A DNA stretch of 64,000 nucleotides from Cystobacter ferrugineus (GTDB taxonomy: Bacteria > Myxococcota > Myxococcia > Myxococcales > Myxococcaceae): NCBI RefSeq assembly GCF_001887355.1, contig NZ_MPIN01000001.1:372001-436000 (forward strand). Reading direction: 5' to 3'. Each line of letters begins with the position of its first letter. Within the stretch, counting starts at the first letter, position 1. The notes beneath the pieces were generated by a model that had not been told where the DNA came from, did no database searches, and was given only the letters and a program-made list of their open reading frames with translations. The translations under genes were made by a program, and so were the position numbers. Below, piece after piece: positions 42,837 to 53,767 of this stretch.

Positions 42837-45379
42837 GGCGTCACCGTCAGGATGGCGAGCACGCGGCGCTGGATGAGGTTGCCGAAGGGGTGCTCGGAAT
42901 GAGGGGGGCCCAGGTTGGTGCCCACGAGGGCCACCGAGACCTTGTCCTTCACCGGCATGTAGCCCACGCGGGCGCTGATGACGGCGTAGGAGGGCAGGGC
43001 GTTGGCGATGGCGTCGATGCGGGTGGGATCGTCCGCCGCGGGCTCGCGCTCCACCCACTGGGTGGCGGAGGACCAGGCCACGTCCAGGCCAAACTCCAGG
43101 TTCTGCCGCGTGCGGTAGGTGACGCCGCCGTAGAGCTTCACCTGGGGCGCCTGGGTGCAGGGGCCGCACAGGCCGTCCTCGCCCTCGGCCGTCAGGCTCT
43201 GGAAGGCGGCGTTGACCTTGATGCCCAGGCCGTCCACCGGGGCGAGCGTCACGCCGGCCTCGGCGCCGCGCGCGGTGTACGTGGCCGCCTCGTTCTGGAA
43301 GTACGAGCGGCCCAGCAGGTAGGTGCCCGTGGTCGCGTCCCAGGAGTCGTTCGCCGTCGACGACTGCACGGCGGAGAGCTGGATGAGGTCGTACACGGTG
43401 TTCTGGTAGAGGGTCACGTCCCAGTCGATGCCGAGCCGGGGCGCCTCGCCGCGGTAGCCCAGCTCGAAGGCCAGTAGCCGCTCGGGCTTGAGGGTGCGGC
43501 TGCCCTGGGTGAGCAGGTTGGCGCCGTTGATGCCGGGGACGGGGAAGGCCAGCGAGGCGTAGGACTCCAGGAAGGTGGGCTCGCGGAAGGCGGAGGCGGC
43601 GCTGGCGCGCAGCGCATGGCCCTCCAGGGGCATGTAGAGCACGGAGACGCGGGGCGAGTGCGCCAGGCCCGGCTGGCCGTTGTCCAGCAGCGGGTGCCGG
43701 TCCGCGCGGTAGGAGGCCATGATCCGGAAGGGCTGGGCGATCCTCCACTCGTCCTGGATGAAGGCGGCGGCGTGCAGCTCCTCGCGCAGCGTCACGAGGT
43801 AGTCCCAGTCCACGCGCTTGAGCCGTCCCTCCACGCCCACGTTCACCTGGTGCTCGCCCAGGAGCGAGAAGTTGTGGCTGTAGAGCAGCTCGGCGTTGAA
43901 GATGTTGGAGTCGATGCGCGTGGCGAGCGGGCGCTGGCCCCGGGCCTGGTACTGCGGCCCCGCGTCGGCCGACAGCGTGTTCCAGAAGGCCTTCACCTTC
44001 AGGGGGCCCAGGTTCGCGTCCGCCTTGACGAAGCCCGTCACCCCGTCCACGTAGAAGTTGCGCAGGGCGCCCGGCGGGTAGGCTTCCGTGTAGAGGCGGT
44101 TGACGCCGCCGGACAGGCCCAGCTCGGTGCCCGGCTTGAAATGGTAGACGGTGGACAGGGTGGCGCGCGCGCTGCGCACGCCCAGGTCCTTCTCCGGATC
44201 CTGGATGACGATGTCGGGACGATCCTCGGCGAAGTCCCGGCTCCACTTGTCCGCCTGCGAGTAGCCCGCGGAGGCGCGGTAGTACAGCGCGCCCGCGCTG
44301 CCATGGGTGACGAAGTGGCCGCCGGCCATGTTGCCGGTGCCGGTGTAGCCCTGGAAGCGCGCGCGGGGACCGGTGCCCGGAGCGCGGGTGATGATGTTGA
44401 CCACGCCGAGCATGGCGTTGGCGCCGTACAGCGCGCTGCCCGGGCCGCGGATGACCTCGATGCGCTCGATGTCGTCCAGCTCCACCGGGATCGAGGACCA
44501 GAGCGTCATGCCGAGGAAGTCCTGGTACTCGGTGCGCCCGTCCACCAGCACGAGCACCTTGTTGGCCAGGCGCTGGTTGAAGCCGCGCAGCGACACGTTG
44601 GCGCTGCCGGCCCCCATCGTCATCACCTCGGCCCCCGGCACGCGGCGCAGCAAGTCCTGCACGGTGGTGGCGCCCGACAGGCGGATGTCATCGGCGGTGA
44701 TGACGGTGGTGGCGTTGGGCGCCTCGAGCGAGGACTGGGCGCGGCGGCTCGCCGTCACCACGCGCTCCTCGTAGGGCACCGCGCCCTCGTCCTCGGTGGA
44801 GGCCATGGCGGCGTTTGCCCCGGAAGGCGTCTGCGACGAGGGCCGCGCGGAAGGGGCGGCCGCGGAGGACTCCGGCAGGGCCTCGGCGCGGGCGATGGCC
44901 TTCTCCAGACGCTCCACCAGCGCGGCGAGCGACCTGGCCGCCTCGGGGCCGGGGGCGATGGGCATGGGAGGCAGCCCGGGCTTCCGGGAGGGATCCGTGG
45001 TGCCCGCCGCGCCGGCCTGCGCGCTGGCCTCGGGGTCCTCCTGGAGCGTCTGCTCGAGCTTCGCGAGCGTGGTGCGCACGCGGGCGGCGTCCGGGGGCGA
45101 GGCGTCGAGATAGCGCCGGTAGTACTCCACGGCCTCGGGCACCCGGCCCGCGTCCTGGTAGGCGCGGGCGATGTTGTAGAGGACGTTGGCGTGGGGCTTG
45201 ATGGCGTAGGCTTCCAGCAACTCGGCGATGCCCGGGTCGTACTTGCCCTGGGCAATGAGGCTCATTCCGTTGCGGAAGTGGCGGCGGGCCTCCAGGCGGG
45301 AGTCGCCGAAGGCCGTGCCCGCGCACAACATCAGCGCCAGCGTGCCGGCTCGCTTCAGGGCGGTCGGGTTCTTCACCAT
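42833..45379 (-). CDS. TonB-dependent outer-membrane receptor with N-terminal TPR domain
   Basis: This 848-residue protein has a signal peptide (ending GTAFGD). A TPR-like helical domain follows (about 28-110; ARRHFRNGMSLIAQGKYDPG, VLYNIARAYQDAGRVPEAVE), then a low-complexity linker. A TonB-receptor plug (about 210-340; TVITADDIRLSGATTVQDLL, RGPGSALYGANAMLGVVNII) leads into a barrel of about 500 residues (FAFVE-like strands; LLAFELGYRGEAPRLGIDWD). TPR repeats ahead of the plug are unusual. It starts two bases after the Ser/Thr kinase stop. Substrate unknown; barrel architecture resembles BtuB/FhuA-like transporters. Confidence 0.88.
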   Translation of the reverse strand: MVKNPTALKRAGTLALMLCAGTAFGDSRLEARRHFRNGMSLIAQGKYDPGIAELLEAYAIKPHANVLYNIARAYQDAGRVPEAVEYYRRYLDASPPDAARVRTTLAKLEQTLQEDPEASAQAGAAGTTDPSRKPGLPPMPIAPGPEAARSLAALVERLEKAIARAEALPESSAAAPSARPSSQTPSGANAAMASTEDEGAVPYEERVVTASRRAQSSLEAPNATTVITADDIRLSGATTVQDLLRRVPGAEVMTMGAGSANVSLRGFNQRLANKVLVLVDGRTEYQDFLGMTLWSSIPVELDDIERIEVIRGPGSALYGANAMLGVVNIITRAPGTGPRARFQGYTGTGNMAGGHFVTHGSAGALYYRASAGYSQADKWSRDFAEDRPDIVIQDPEKDLGVRSARATLSTVYHFKPGTELGLSGGVNRLYTEAYPPGALRNFYVDGVTGFVKADANLGPLKVKAFWNTLSADAGPQYQARGQRPLATRIDSNIFNAELLYSHNFSLLGEHQVNVGVEGRLKRVDWDYLVTLREELHAAAFIQDEWRIAQPFRIMASYRADRHPLLDNGQPGLAHSPRVSVLYMPLEGHALRASAASAFREPTFLESYASLAFPVPGINGANLLTQGSRTLKPERLLAFELGYRGEAPRLGIDWDVTLYQNTVYDLIQLSAVQSSTANDSWDATTGTYLLGRSYFQNEAATYTARGAEAGVTLAPVDGLGIKVNAAFQSLTAEGEDGLCGPCTQAPQVKLYGGVTYRTRQNLEFGLDVAWSSATQWVEREPAADDPTRIDAIANALPSYAVISARVGYMPVKDKVSVALVGTNLGPPHSEHPFGNLIQRRVLAILTVTP

Positions 45380-45381
45380 TT

Positions 45382-46992
<1,611 letters not shown>

Positions 46993-47213
46993 GCGCGATG
47001 CCCTCCGCCGGCGGGGGTACGGGGTGGGTGTAAACCAGAAAACGTGTGTTGTACCGGATGCTAGCACTAGAAGCGAACCGCTCGAAAACCCGGCGCTTCG
47101 GGAGATTATCGGTTCCACCCCCACGCCTGTTGCGGCGCGTCATGAGCCGTTCTTCGCGGATTCATGCGCGCGGGATTGGACTTGCGCGCTGCGTCAAGGC
47201 ACGCTGCCCCTCC

Positions 47214-48521
47214 ATGGCGAATGCTTCAGGAGTGAGAGGAACCCGGCCGCTCGTGCCGGTAGTCGGTGTGCTGGCGTCCGGGCTGGCCCATGCCCAGGCG
47301 GCCGAGCCCGTGGCCAACTCGGGAGACACGGCGTGGATGCTGGTGGCCTCGGCGCTGGTGTTGCTCATGACACCCGGGCTGGCGCTCTTCTACGGTGGCA
47401 TGGTGCGGCGCAAGAACGTGCTGGCCACGTTCATGTACTCGTTCTTCGCCCTGGCGCTGGTGACGGTGCAGTGGGTGCTGTTCGGCTACTCGCTGGCCTT
47501 CGGCAAGACGCACGGGGGCTTCATCGGCGGCTTCGACTACCTGCTGCTCAACAACGTGTCGCTGGAGCCCAAGGGCAGCATTCCGCACCTGGTCTTCATG
47601 GCCTTCCAGCTCAAGTTCGCCATCATCACCCCGGCGCTCATCTCCGGCGCGTTCGTGGAGCGCATGCGCTTCAGCGCCTACGTGCTCTTCACGCTGTTGT
47701 GGACGACGCTCGTGTACGATCCGGTGGCGCACTGGACGTGGGCCGAGGGCGGCTGGCTCTTCAAGCTGGGCGTGCTCGACTTCGCGGGCGGCACGGTGGT
47801 GCACTGGACGGCGGGCCTGAGCGCGCTCATCTGCGCCGTCTACATGGGCAAGCGCCTGGGCTACGGGCGCGAGCGCTTCATCCCGCATGATCTGCCCATG
47901 ACGGTGATGGGCGCGGGGCTGTTGTGGTTCGGCTGGTTCGGCTTCAACGCGGGCAGCTCGCTGTCGGCGGGGCCCCTGGCGGCGCTGGCGTTCGTCACCA
48001 CGCACGTGGCGGCGGGCGCGGCGGCGCTGTCGTGGACGACGGCCGAGTGGTTCTTCCGCAAGCGCCCCACGCTGCTGGGCTTCGTGTCGGGCCTGGTGGC
48101 GGGGCTCGTCGCCATCACCCCGGCGGCGGGCTTCGTGTCGCCGGGCGGCTCGCTCGCCATCGGCATCATCTCGGGCGTGGTGTGCTACGGCGCGGTGCTC
48201 CTCAAGGAGAAGCTGCACTACGACGACTCGCTGGATGCGTGGGGCGTGCACGGCGTGGGCGGTCTGCTCGGCGCGCTGCTGGTGGGCGTGTTCTCCCAGG
48301 CCGCGCTCAACCCCGCGGGCGCCGACGGGCTGCTCCAGGGCAACCCCGCGCTGCTGGGCAAGCAGGCGCTGGCGGTGCTGGCGGTGGGCGCCTACACGGC
48401 CGTGGTGACGCTCGTGCTGCTCAAGCTCGTGGACAAGCTGGTGGGCCTGCGCGTCACCGAGGAGGAGGAGCGCATGGGTCTGGACTCCACCCAGCACGGC
48501 GAGGCCGCATACACCTCGTGA
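47214..48521 (+). CDS. amtB: Ammonium transporter (Amt family)
   Basis: This 435-residue protein has an N-terminal segment with signal-like features (VVGVLASGLAHAQA), then 11 membrane helices. Landmarks of Amt channels: TPGLALFYGGMVRRKNVLAT, YDPVAHWTWAEGGWL, GGTVVHWTAGLSALICAVYM (pore histidine), WFGWFGFNAGSS and LDAWGVHGVGGLLGALLVG (second pore histidine). It imports ammonium under nitrogen limitation. glnK, its usual partner, is not adjacent in this window. It is divergent from the kinase operon. Confidence 0.95.
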   Translation: MANASGVRGTRPLVPVVGVLASGLAHAQAAEPVANSGDTAWMLVASALVLLMTPGLALFYGGMVRRKNVLATFMYSFFALALVTVQWVLFGYSLAFGKTHGGFIGGFDYLLLNNVSLEPKGSIPHLVFMAFQLKFAIITPALISGAFVERMRFSAYVLFTLLWTTLVYDPVAHWTWAEGGWLFKLGVLDFAGGTVVHWTAGLSALICAVYMGKRLGYGRERFIPHDLPMTVMGAGLLWFGWFGFNAGSSLSAGPLAALAFVTTHVAAGAAALSWTTAEWFFRKRPTLLGFVSGLVAGLVAITPAAGFVSPGGSLAIGIISGVVCYGAVLLKEKLHYDDSLDAWGVHGVGGLLGALLVGVFSQAALNPAGADGLLQGNPALLGKQALAVLAVGAYTAVVTLVLLKLVDKLVGLRVTEEEERMGLDSTQHGEAAYTS

Positions 48522-48552
48522 GCCCCGGGGGGCCGGGCTAGACTCGGCCCCC

Positions 48553-49425
48553 ATGACGGATCGGCTCAAGGCCCTGCTCTCCTCCGCGCCGCGCTACCCC
48601 GAGCGCATCGTGTGCATGACGGAGGAGACCGTGGAGACGCTCTACCGCATCGGCGCGGGAGACCGGGTGGTGGGCGTCTCCGGCTTCACCGTGCGCCCCC
48701 CCGAGGCGCGCAAGAAGCCGCGTGTCAGCTCCTTCCTGGACGCCAACTTCGAGCGCATCCTCGAGCTGAAGCCGGACCTGGTGCTGGGCTTCTCGGATCT
48801 CCAGGCGGACATCGGCCGCGAGCTGTGCAAGCGCGGGGTGCCGGTGGTGCTCTTCAACCAGCGCTCCCTCGCGGAGATCCTCCAGACGGTGCGGGTGGTG
48901 GGCGCGCTCGTGGGACTGGCCGAGCGGGCCGAGCGGCTGGCGGAGGAGCTCGAGGCCAACCTCGCGCGCCACGCGGAGGCCGCCGAGCGGCTGCCGCGCC
49001 GGCCCCGCGTCTTCTTCGAGGAGTGGCACGAGCCGCTCATCTCCGGCATCCGCTGGTGCTCGGAGCTGGTGGAGCTGGTGGGCGGAGAGGACGTGTGCCG
49101 CGAGTCGCGCCAGCGCCAGGACGCCAAGGGCCGCATCTTCGAGCCCGCCGAGGTGGCCCGGAGGGATCCGGAGGGCGTCATCGCGAGCTGGTGTGGCCGC
49201 AAGGCGAAGCGCGACAAGATTGTCTCCCGGCCCGGCTGGGAGCGCGTGACGGCGGTGGTGGAGGATCAGCTCTACGAGGTGAAGAGCCCGATCATCCTCC
49301 AGCCGGGACCCGCGGCCCTGACGGATGGGGTGGGCGAGCTGGCGCGCATCGTGGAGGCGATCGCCCGGGGCGAGCCGCTTCCGGCACCCGGCCCGGGCGA
49401 GCTGCGCCGGGTGCCGCGCGATTAG
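48553..49425 (+). CDS. BtuF-like periplasmic-binding-fold protein
   Basis: This 290-residue protein matches the class III (vitamin B12/siderophore) binding-protein fold: ERIVCMTEETVETLYRIGAG, FERILELKPDLVLGFSD and ELCKRGVPVVLFNQRSLAEI. Unlike transported BtuF, it lacks a signal peptide or lipobox and begins MTDRLKALLSSAPRYPERIV, so it is probably cytosolic. It contains an extra Arg/Lys-rich segment (CGRKAKRDKIVSRPGWERV) near the C-terminus. No cobalamin transporter is next to it. Role unknown; corrinoid binding is a guess from fold. Confidence 0.8.
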   Translation: MTDRLKALLSSAPRYPERIVCMTEETVETLYRIGAGDRVVGVSGFTVRPPEARKKPRVSSFLDANFERILELKPDLVLGFSDLQADIGRELCKRGVPVVLFNQRSLAEILQTVRVVGALVGLAERAERLAEELEANLARHAEAAERLPRRPRVFFEEWHEPLISGIRWCSELVELVGGEDVCRESRQRQDAKGRIFEPAEVARRDPEGVIASWCGRKAKRDKIVSRPGWERVTAVVEDQLYEVKSPIILQPGPAALTDGVGELARIVEAIARGEPLPAPGPGELRRVPRD

Positions 49426-49447
49426 GCGGCGTCAGCGCCGCGCGCCG

Positions 49448-50494
49448 CTATTGTCGGACCGCCCAGGCCAGACCGTCCGGTCTCCCACCCACGTCGAGAT
49501 GGCCGGTCACTTCCAACGTCTTGAGATCGATGACGGCGACGTCGTTGTCCGGAGTGCAGGACACGAACGCGCGTGCACCCTCGGCGTCCATCAACATGGC
49601 CGCGCCATGACCGACATTCAGCCGTTTGATTTCCTTACGCGTTTGGGCGTCGTGGATGACCAGCTCGCCGGTGCGCACACTCACGGTCAGCACACGCTTG
49701 CCATCCGGGGTGAACTTCAGCCGGTGGGCACCGGGCAGCTTCGCGTCAACGCTCGCCGTCACCTTCTTGGCCGCGAGGTCGATGATCGAGAGCGCTCCCG
49801 TCGGACTCGCCGTCCACAACTCCTGCCCGTTGGGTGAGACATCGAAACCCTCGGAGCTTTGGGCCACCGGAATGACGGTCTGAATCCAGTCCATCTGGGG
49901 TTGAGCCCCGGGAGGCAGGACCCCCGTGGGAGGGACCGTCGGCTGGAGCAGGACATTCTCCAGAATGCTGACGGTCCCGGAGTCGACGTTCGTGGTGTAG
50001 AGCTTCTTCTCGTCCGCGGTGACGTGGAGCATATGCGTCCGGTTCTGGCCGGTGCCCATGCTCCAGTCGATTCGGGCCGTTGCCGGATCATAGCGAGCAA
50101 CGGCCTTCGCGCCTTGGGCCGTGAACCACACCTTTCCGCCAACAAAGGCCAGGCCGTGTGGGCCGATCAGCGGTGCGGTATCGATGTTGGGCAGCGCCTT
50201 GCGCGCGATGAGATCGATGACATTGAGCTCATGGAAGCGGCCGAAACCGGTGTTGGAAACGTAGGCCGTCTTTCCATCCGGAGACGCGATCACTTCATGC
50301 GGATCCGGTCCCACGGGCACGCGTGCGATGACCTTCAGGCTGGCCGGATCCACGATCGCGAGCGTATGGCTGGTTTTCGAGATGATCAGCAGTGAGCGCT
50401 TCGGCGTGGGCTGCGCGGCGGCTTCGGGCGCGGCGAAAAGCAAGGCTCCCAGAACAACACCGATGACACGTCGTCCGAGCGATTTGGATTGCAT
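49448..50494 (-). CDS. Secreted YVTN-type beta-propeller protein
   Basis: This 348-residue precursor has a signal peptide (VIGVVLGALLFAAPEAAAQP) and seven-bladed propeller repeats: LLIISKTSHTLAIVDPASLK, VSNTGFGRFHELNVIDL, VSILENVLLQP, IDLAAKKVTASVDAKLPG. The YVTN/NHL pattern (A-P-D-G-K..VYVSN) is clear in VIASPDGKTAYVSN and FTPDGKRVLTVS. Such proteins are extracellular or periplasmic and often bind ligands or partners; the role here is unknown. The start at 50494 is chosen for the signal peptide. Confidence 0.85.
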   Translation of the reverse strand: MQSKSLGRRVIGVVLGALLFAAPEAAAQPTPKRSLLIISKTSHTLAIVDPASLKVIARVPVGPDPHEVIASPDGKTAYVSNTGFGRFHELNVIDLIARKALPNIDTAPLIGPHGLAFVGGKVWFTAQGAKAVARYDPATARIDWSMGTGQNRTHMLHVTADEKKLYTTNVDSGTVSILENVLLQPTVPPTGVLPPGAQPQMDWIQTVIPVAQSSEGFDVSPNGQELWTASPTGALSIIDLAAKKVTASVDAKLPGAHRLKFTPDGKRVLTVSVRTGELVIHDAQTRKEIKRLNVGHGAAMLMDAEGARAFVSCTPDNDVAVIDLKTLEVTGHLDVGGRPDGLAWAVRQ

Positions 50495-50630
50495 GCGATT
50501 GCTCTGCTTGAAGGGGGGGCCCATCATGCGCACCGCGGTGCCAGTAGGCCGCCGCGATGAGGCGCGCCCAGGTCGCCGGGGTCGGTCCCAGCGCGGTACC
50601 TTCCCTGTTCGTCCTGAGTGTCTTGGTGAT

Positions 50631-51191
50631 TCATGAGCGGAGCCTCTCGATCTTCTGCGCGGCCTCGTCGATCAGGGCCGCCACGTCGAGGACGGTCTTC
50701 TTGTCGACGCCGGCCGACAGCGTGTCGAACAGCACGCTCTTCAGGTTGTGCATGGCGCGCCGGACCGGGGCCGCGTCGGTCCGCTCGCGCATCTCCGCGA
50801 CGGTGCCGAGCCGCTGGAGCAATCCCTCCACGGCCTTCGCGTTCTCGTTGAGCAGCGCCCGGCCTTGCTCCGTGATGGAGAAGAGCTTGCGCTGGTTGTC
50901 GGTATCCGGCTCGCCGACCAGGCCCATGTCCTTGAGCATCGTGAGCGTCGGATAGACCACCCCTGGACTGGGCACGTACTCGCCACGGCTGAGCCCTTCG
51001 ATCGCGCGGATCAGGTCGTAACCGTGGCGGGGCTCCTGGGCGATGAGGTGGAGCAGGACGAGGCGCAGCTCGCCGCCCTCGAACATCCGATGGCGCCCGC
51101 CATGCCCATGTCCATGCCGCCCCCTGTGCTCATCCCGCCCGTCCTGCCAGTGCTCTGACTCATCCCGCCTTCTTCCGTGTCTGCCTCGCAT
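50631..51191 (-). CDS. PadR-family transcriptional regulator
   Basis: This 186-residue regulator has an N-terminal His/Arg/Gly/Asp-rich tail (HGRRRDESEHWQDGRDEHRG, HGHGHGGRHRM), possibly metal-binding, and a winged-helix PadR domain (LRLVLLHLIAQEPRHGYDLI, VVYPTLTMLKDMGLVGEPDT, LFSITEQGRALL). The C-terminal dimerisation helix has RTDAAPVRRAMHNLKSVLFD. It probably represses its own or a nearby gene and may respond to metal or stress. It is single and divergent to nothing; a palindromic site precedes it. Confidence 0.9.
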   Translation of the reverse strand: MRGRHGRRRDESEHWQDGRDEHRGRHGHGHGGRHRMFEGGELRLVLLHLIAQEPRHGYDLIRAIEGLSRGEYVPSPGVVYPTLTMLKDMGLVGEPDTDNQRKLFSITEQGRALLNENAKAVEGLLQRLGTVAEMRERTDAAPVRRAMHNLKSVLFDTLSAGVDKKTVLDVAALIDEAAQKIERLRS

Positions 51192-51218
51192 GATGCGTCC
51201 TCTCGACTCTCGTGATTA

Positions 51219-51242
51219 CTCAGATGCTTCTGAGATATATCT
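51219..51242. promoter_or_regulatory. Candidate operator of the PadR gene
   Basis: Two overlapping symmetric elements lie 28-51 bases upstream of the PadR start: CTCAGATGCTTCTGAG (51219-51234; 6-bp arms) and the perfect palindrome AGATATATCT (51233-51242). A/T-rich palindromes near the promoter are typical of PadR autoregulation, so this is a plausible operator by position. Confidence 0.45.
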
Positions 51243-51518
51243 TGGATGCATCGACGTCAAGGCCACCTCGGAGGGGCGGTTGGTCGCTTGGCCTCCATGG
51301 CGCGTGCCTGGTGTGTCGGGGTCGGCGGGGCTTCGAGCAGCAGCTCCCGTGCTTGTACGCGGCTGCTGACGACACTGAATGTCAGGCGCCGGTCCTGGCG
51401 GCTCGAGCCACGAGGAGGCCTTCCGCTCGCGTCTCGTCAGGCGTCCACTGCCCGGCGCACGGTGGGGTCACTTCGAGCGGTTTCACGCCCGAAGTGCGCG
51501 GCTTCTATGTCCGGAGGC
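51243..51518. other. Intergenic stretch without a recognised gene
   Basis: Between the PadR operator region and the receiver gene, no frame has a ribosome site or family resemblance. Nothing was assigned. Confidence 0.5.
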
Positions 51519-51884
51519 TCAGGCGCCGACGGCGCGCGGAGGCGGACGCACGGAGTGGTCCACCAGCCGCAGGAAGTCGTCGATGTCCAGGGGCTTGTGC
51601 ACCAGGCGCACGCCCGGGGGCGGTTTGACGCGCGGGTGGGCGGTGATCATCACCGCGGGCGTGTCACGCAGCCGCTGCTCGCGCTCGGCCTGTTCCAGCA
51701 TCCACCCACCGTTCTCGCCGGGCAGCATGTAGTCGGTGATGACGAGGTGGAAGACCTCGGTGCGAAGACGCGCCAACCCGTCTTCCGCCGAAGCGGTGCC
51801 GACGACGGAGTAGCCCTCGCTCTCCAGCAGGTCGGTCAGTCCTTCGCGGATGTCCTCGTTGTCCTCTACCAGGAGAATCTTCAC
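51519..51884 (-). CDS. Single-domain response regulator (CheY-like)
   Basis: This 121-residue receiver has KILLVEDNEDIREGLTDLL, phosphoacceptor aspartate in LVITDYMLPGENG, threonine in AVMITAH and lysine in VHKPLDIDDFLRLVD. There is no output domain, so it acts through protein contact or phosphotransfer. No kinase or partner is adjacent. The start at 51884 opens directly with the receiver. Confidence 0.9.
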   Translation of the reverse strand: MKILLVEDNEDIREGLTDLLESEGYSVVGTASAEDGLARLRTEVFHLVITDYMLPGENGGWMLEQAEREQRLRDTPAVMITAHPRVKPPPGVRLVHKPLDIDDFLRLVDHSVRPPPRAVGA

Positions 51885-52030
51885 TTTGCGTCCGGACCTT
51901 GCGGAGACCCACTCTCGGCGCGCTCCACTGTCTCCATTCTGGACTCATGGGGGAATCCCCCCCGACCCCCCGGGGCCTGGAGCTGTTCACTACCGTATTC
52001 GGTGAGGGGGGAGCGTGACAGGATGAGAAC

Positions 52031-53767
52031 ATGCCGTCCGTCTGGCCCGCCCTGATCGCCGCGTCCCTGCTGATGGCGGACCCCCCCGTGGGGGCAGAGG
52101 GCTACGAGGACGCACTCGTGCGCTGGGGGTTGGAGCAGCACGGGTGGGCGCTGGAGCCGGAGCCCGAGGGCAAGCGCCTGGAGTCCGTGGAGGTGGCGAG
52201 CGAGGACGTCGTCGCCCCGAGCGACCCGTACCCGTCCCTGCTCAACGTGTTCCACGTGCGCACGCGCGATCAGGTCGTCCGGCGCGAGGTGCTCCTCACG
52301 CCGGGGGAGCCGTACTCGCCCATCCTCGCCCTGGAGACGGCGCGCAACCTGCGCCGGTTGGGCATCTTCGCGGTGGTGCGGGTGGTGGCCGTGCGGGGCC
52401 GAGCTCCCGATGGGGTGTCCCTGCTCGTCATCACCAAGGACTTGTGGTCGCTGCGGCTCAACCAGGACTTCCAGTTGGTGGGCGCGCTCGTGCAGTCGCT
52501 GCGCCTGCAGGCCACGGAGCAGAACTTCCTCGGGCTCAACAAGAAGGTCGCGCTGGACTTCCAGCTTCGCCGCGACTCGCTGAGCCTGGGGCAGACGTAC
52601 GTGGACCCTCGCCTGGGGGGCAGCCGCTGGTCGCTCACCGAGAACGCCGCCATCATCCTCGCGCGCTCGGGCCAGCCCGAGGGCTCGCGCGGCAGCGTGC
52701 TCCTGTCGCGGCCCCTGTACTCGTTGAGCACGCCGTGGAGCTTCCAGGCGCAGGTGGTGTGGCGCGTGCAACCGGTGCGTGTCTTCCGGGGCGCGGAGGT
52801 GTGGCAGTTGCCCTACCCCGAGGGCGGCACGGTGCCCTACATCTACGACGCCCGCGAGGTGAGTGGCAGCACGCTGTACCTGCGCTCCTGGGGCACGCGC
52901 TTCAAGCTGGACGCGGGCGGAGGGCTGGGCGCCTATCACCGCCGCTATGGGGCTCCGGCGGACGCGGCTCTGGACGAGGCGCGGCGGGCGTGGCTGCGCG
53001 ACACCCTGCTGCCACGCAGCGAGGACGCGACGTACGTGCTCGCCTACGCGCGCTTCTGGGAGACGCGCTACGAGGTGATGCGCGACGTGGACTCCTACGC
53101 CCTCTCCGAGGACTTCCAGGTGGGCCCCTACGTCACGGCCACGGCGCGCTACGCGCCCGCGCTCCTGGCCTCGTCCAGCAGCTTCGCCGAGGTGGGCGTC
53201 ACCGCGCGCTACCGTGTGCGCCTGGGAGATGCGCTGACCAGCGTGGCCACCGCGGCCTCCATCCGCCGCTGGCTCGGCGGGGCGGCCAGGGGCGAATGGG
53301 CCAACCGCCGCTGGGCCACGGAGGTACAGCAGGTGTCGCCCAAGGTGCTCGGGGGACGCTTCGTGGCGCGGGCCCTGCTGGACGTGAATCGCGATGACCT
53401 GAACGAGCGCGTGCTGCTGCTCGGGGGCGGCAACGGCCTGCGCGGGGCGTCCCCCGAGGCGTACTCGGGCAAGCGCATGGCGCTGCTCAACCTGGAGTAC
53501 CGCACGCGGCCGCTCGTGCTCTACACGGTGCACCTGGGCGGCGTGCTCTTCTACGACGCGGGCACGGCGTTCGACGAGGCGCCGAGCGTCGTGCACACGG
53601 TGGGGCTCGGCGTGCGGCTGCTCTTCCCCCAGTTCAACACCTTCCCGTTCCGCCTGGACTTCGGCTACGTCCTCAACGGCGAGCGTCCTCCCGTCGGCGG
53701 CCGCTTCTCCTTCAGCGGCGGCCAGGTGACGGAGTTCCGGCCCTCGTTCCTGGACTCGCCCATCTAA
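52031..53767 (+). CDS. Omp85/BamA-like outer-membrane barrel protein
   Basis: This 578-residue precursor has a weak signal peptide (PALIAASLLMADPPVGAEG). Residues about 60-140 resemble a POTRA domain (VVRREVLLTPGEPYSPILAL, LRRLGIFAVVRVVAV). The rest looks like a C-terminal barrel with repeated aromatic-basic strands (GSRWSLTENAAIILARSG, LYLRSWGTRFKLDAGGGLGA, RMALLNLEYRTRPLVLYTVH, GVLFYDAGTAFDEAPSVVHT). The last is the Omp85 L6-like region. The protein ends in Ile rather than the aromatic residue usual for barrels. Single gene; substrate or partner unknown. Confidence 0.75.
   Translation: MPSVWPALIAASLLMADPPVGAEGYEDALVRWGLEQHGWALEPEPEGKRLESVEVASEDVVAPSDPYPSLLNVFHVRTRDQVVRREVLLTPGEPYSPILALETARNLRRLGIFAVVRVVAVRGRAPDGVSLLVITKDLWSLRLNQDFQLVGALVQSLRLQATEQNFLGLNKKVALDFQLRRDSLSLGQTYVDPRLGGSRWSLTENAAIILARSGQPEGSRGSVLLSRPLYSLSTPWSFQAQVVWRVQPVRVFRGAEVWQLPYPEGGTVPYIYDAREVSGSTLYLRSWGTRFKLDAGGGLGAYHRRYGAPADAALDEARRAWLRDTLLPRSEDATYVLAYARFWETRYEVMRDVDSYALSEDFQVGPYVTATARYAPALLASSSSFAEVGVTARYRVRLGDALTSVATAASIRRWLGGAARGEWANRRWATEVQQVSPKVLGGRFVARALLDVNRDDLNERVLLLGGGNGLRGASPEAYSGKRMALLNLEYRTRPLVLYTVHLGGVLFYDAGTAFDEAPSVVHTVGLGVRLLFPQFNTFPFRLDFGYVLNGERPPVGGRFSFSGGQVTEFRPSFLDSPI

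Noticed and set aside
41598-44246. An 882-codon frame spanning the exported-protein gene and part of the TonB receptor gene
   Set aside because: Residues before the ATG at 42836 are antisense-like filler in another frame of the receptor gene; the true gene begins at the ATGA overlap.
47214-49425. An operon linking ammonium transport with the BtuF-like protein
   Set aside because: They are on the same strand with a 31-base gap but share no functional logic, and no transporter partner for the BtuF-like protein is present; adjacency alone is not enough.
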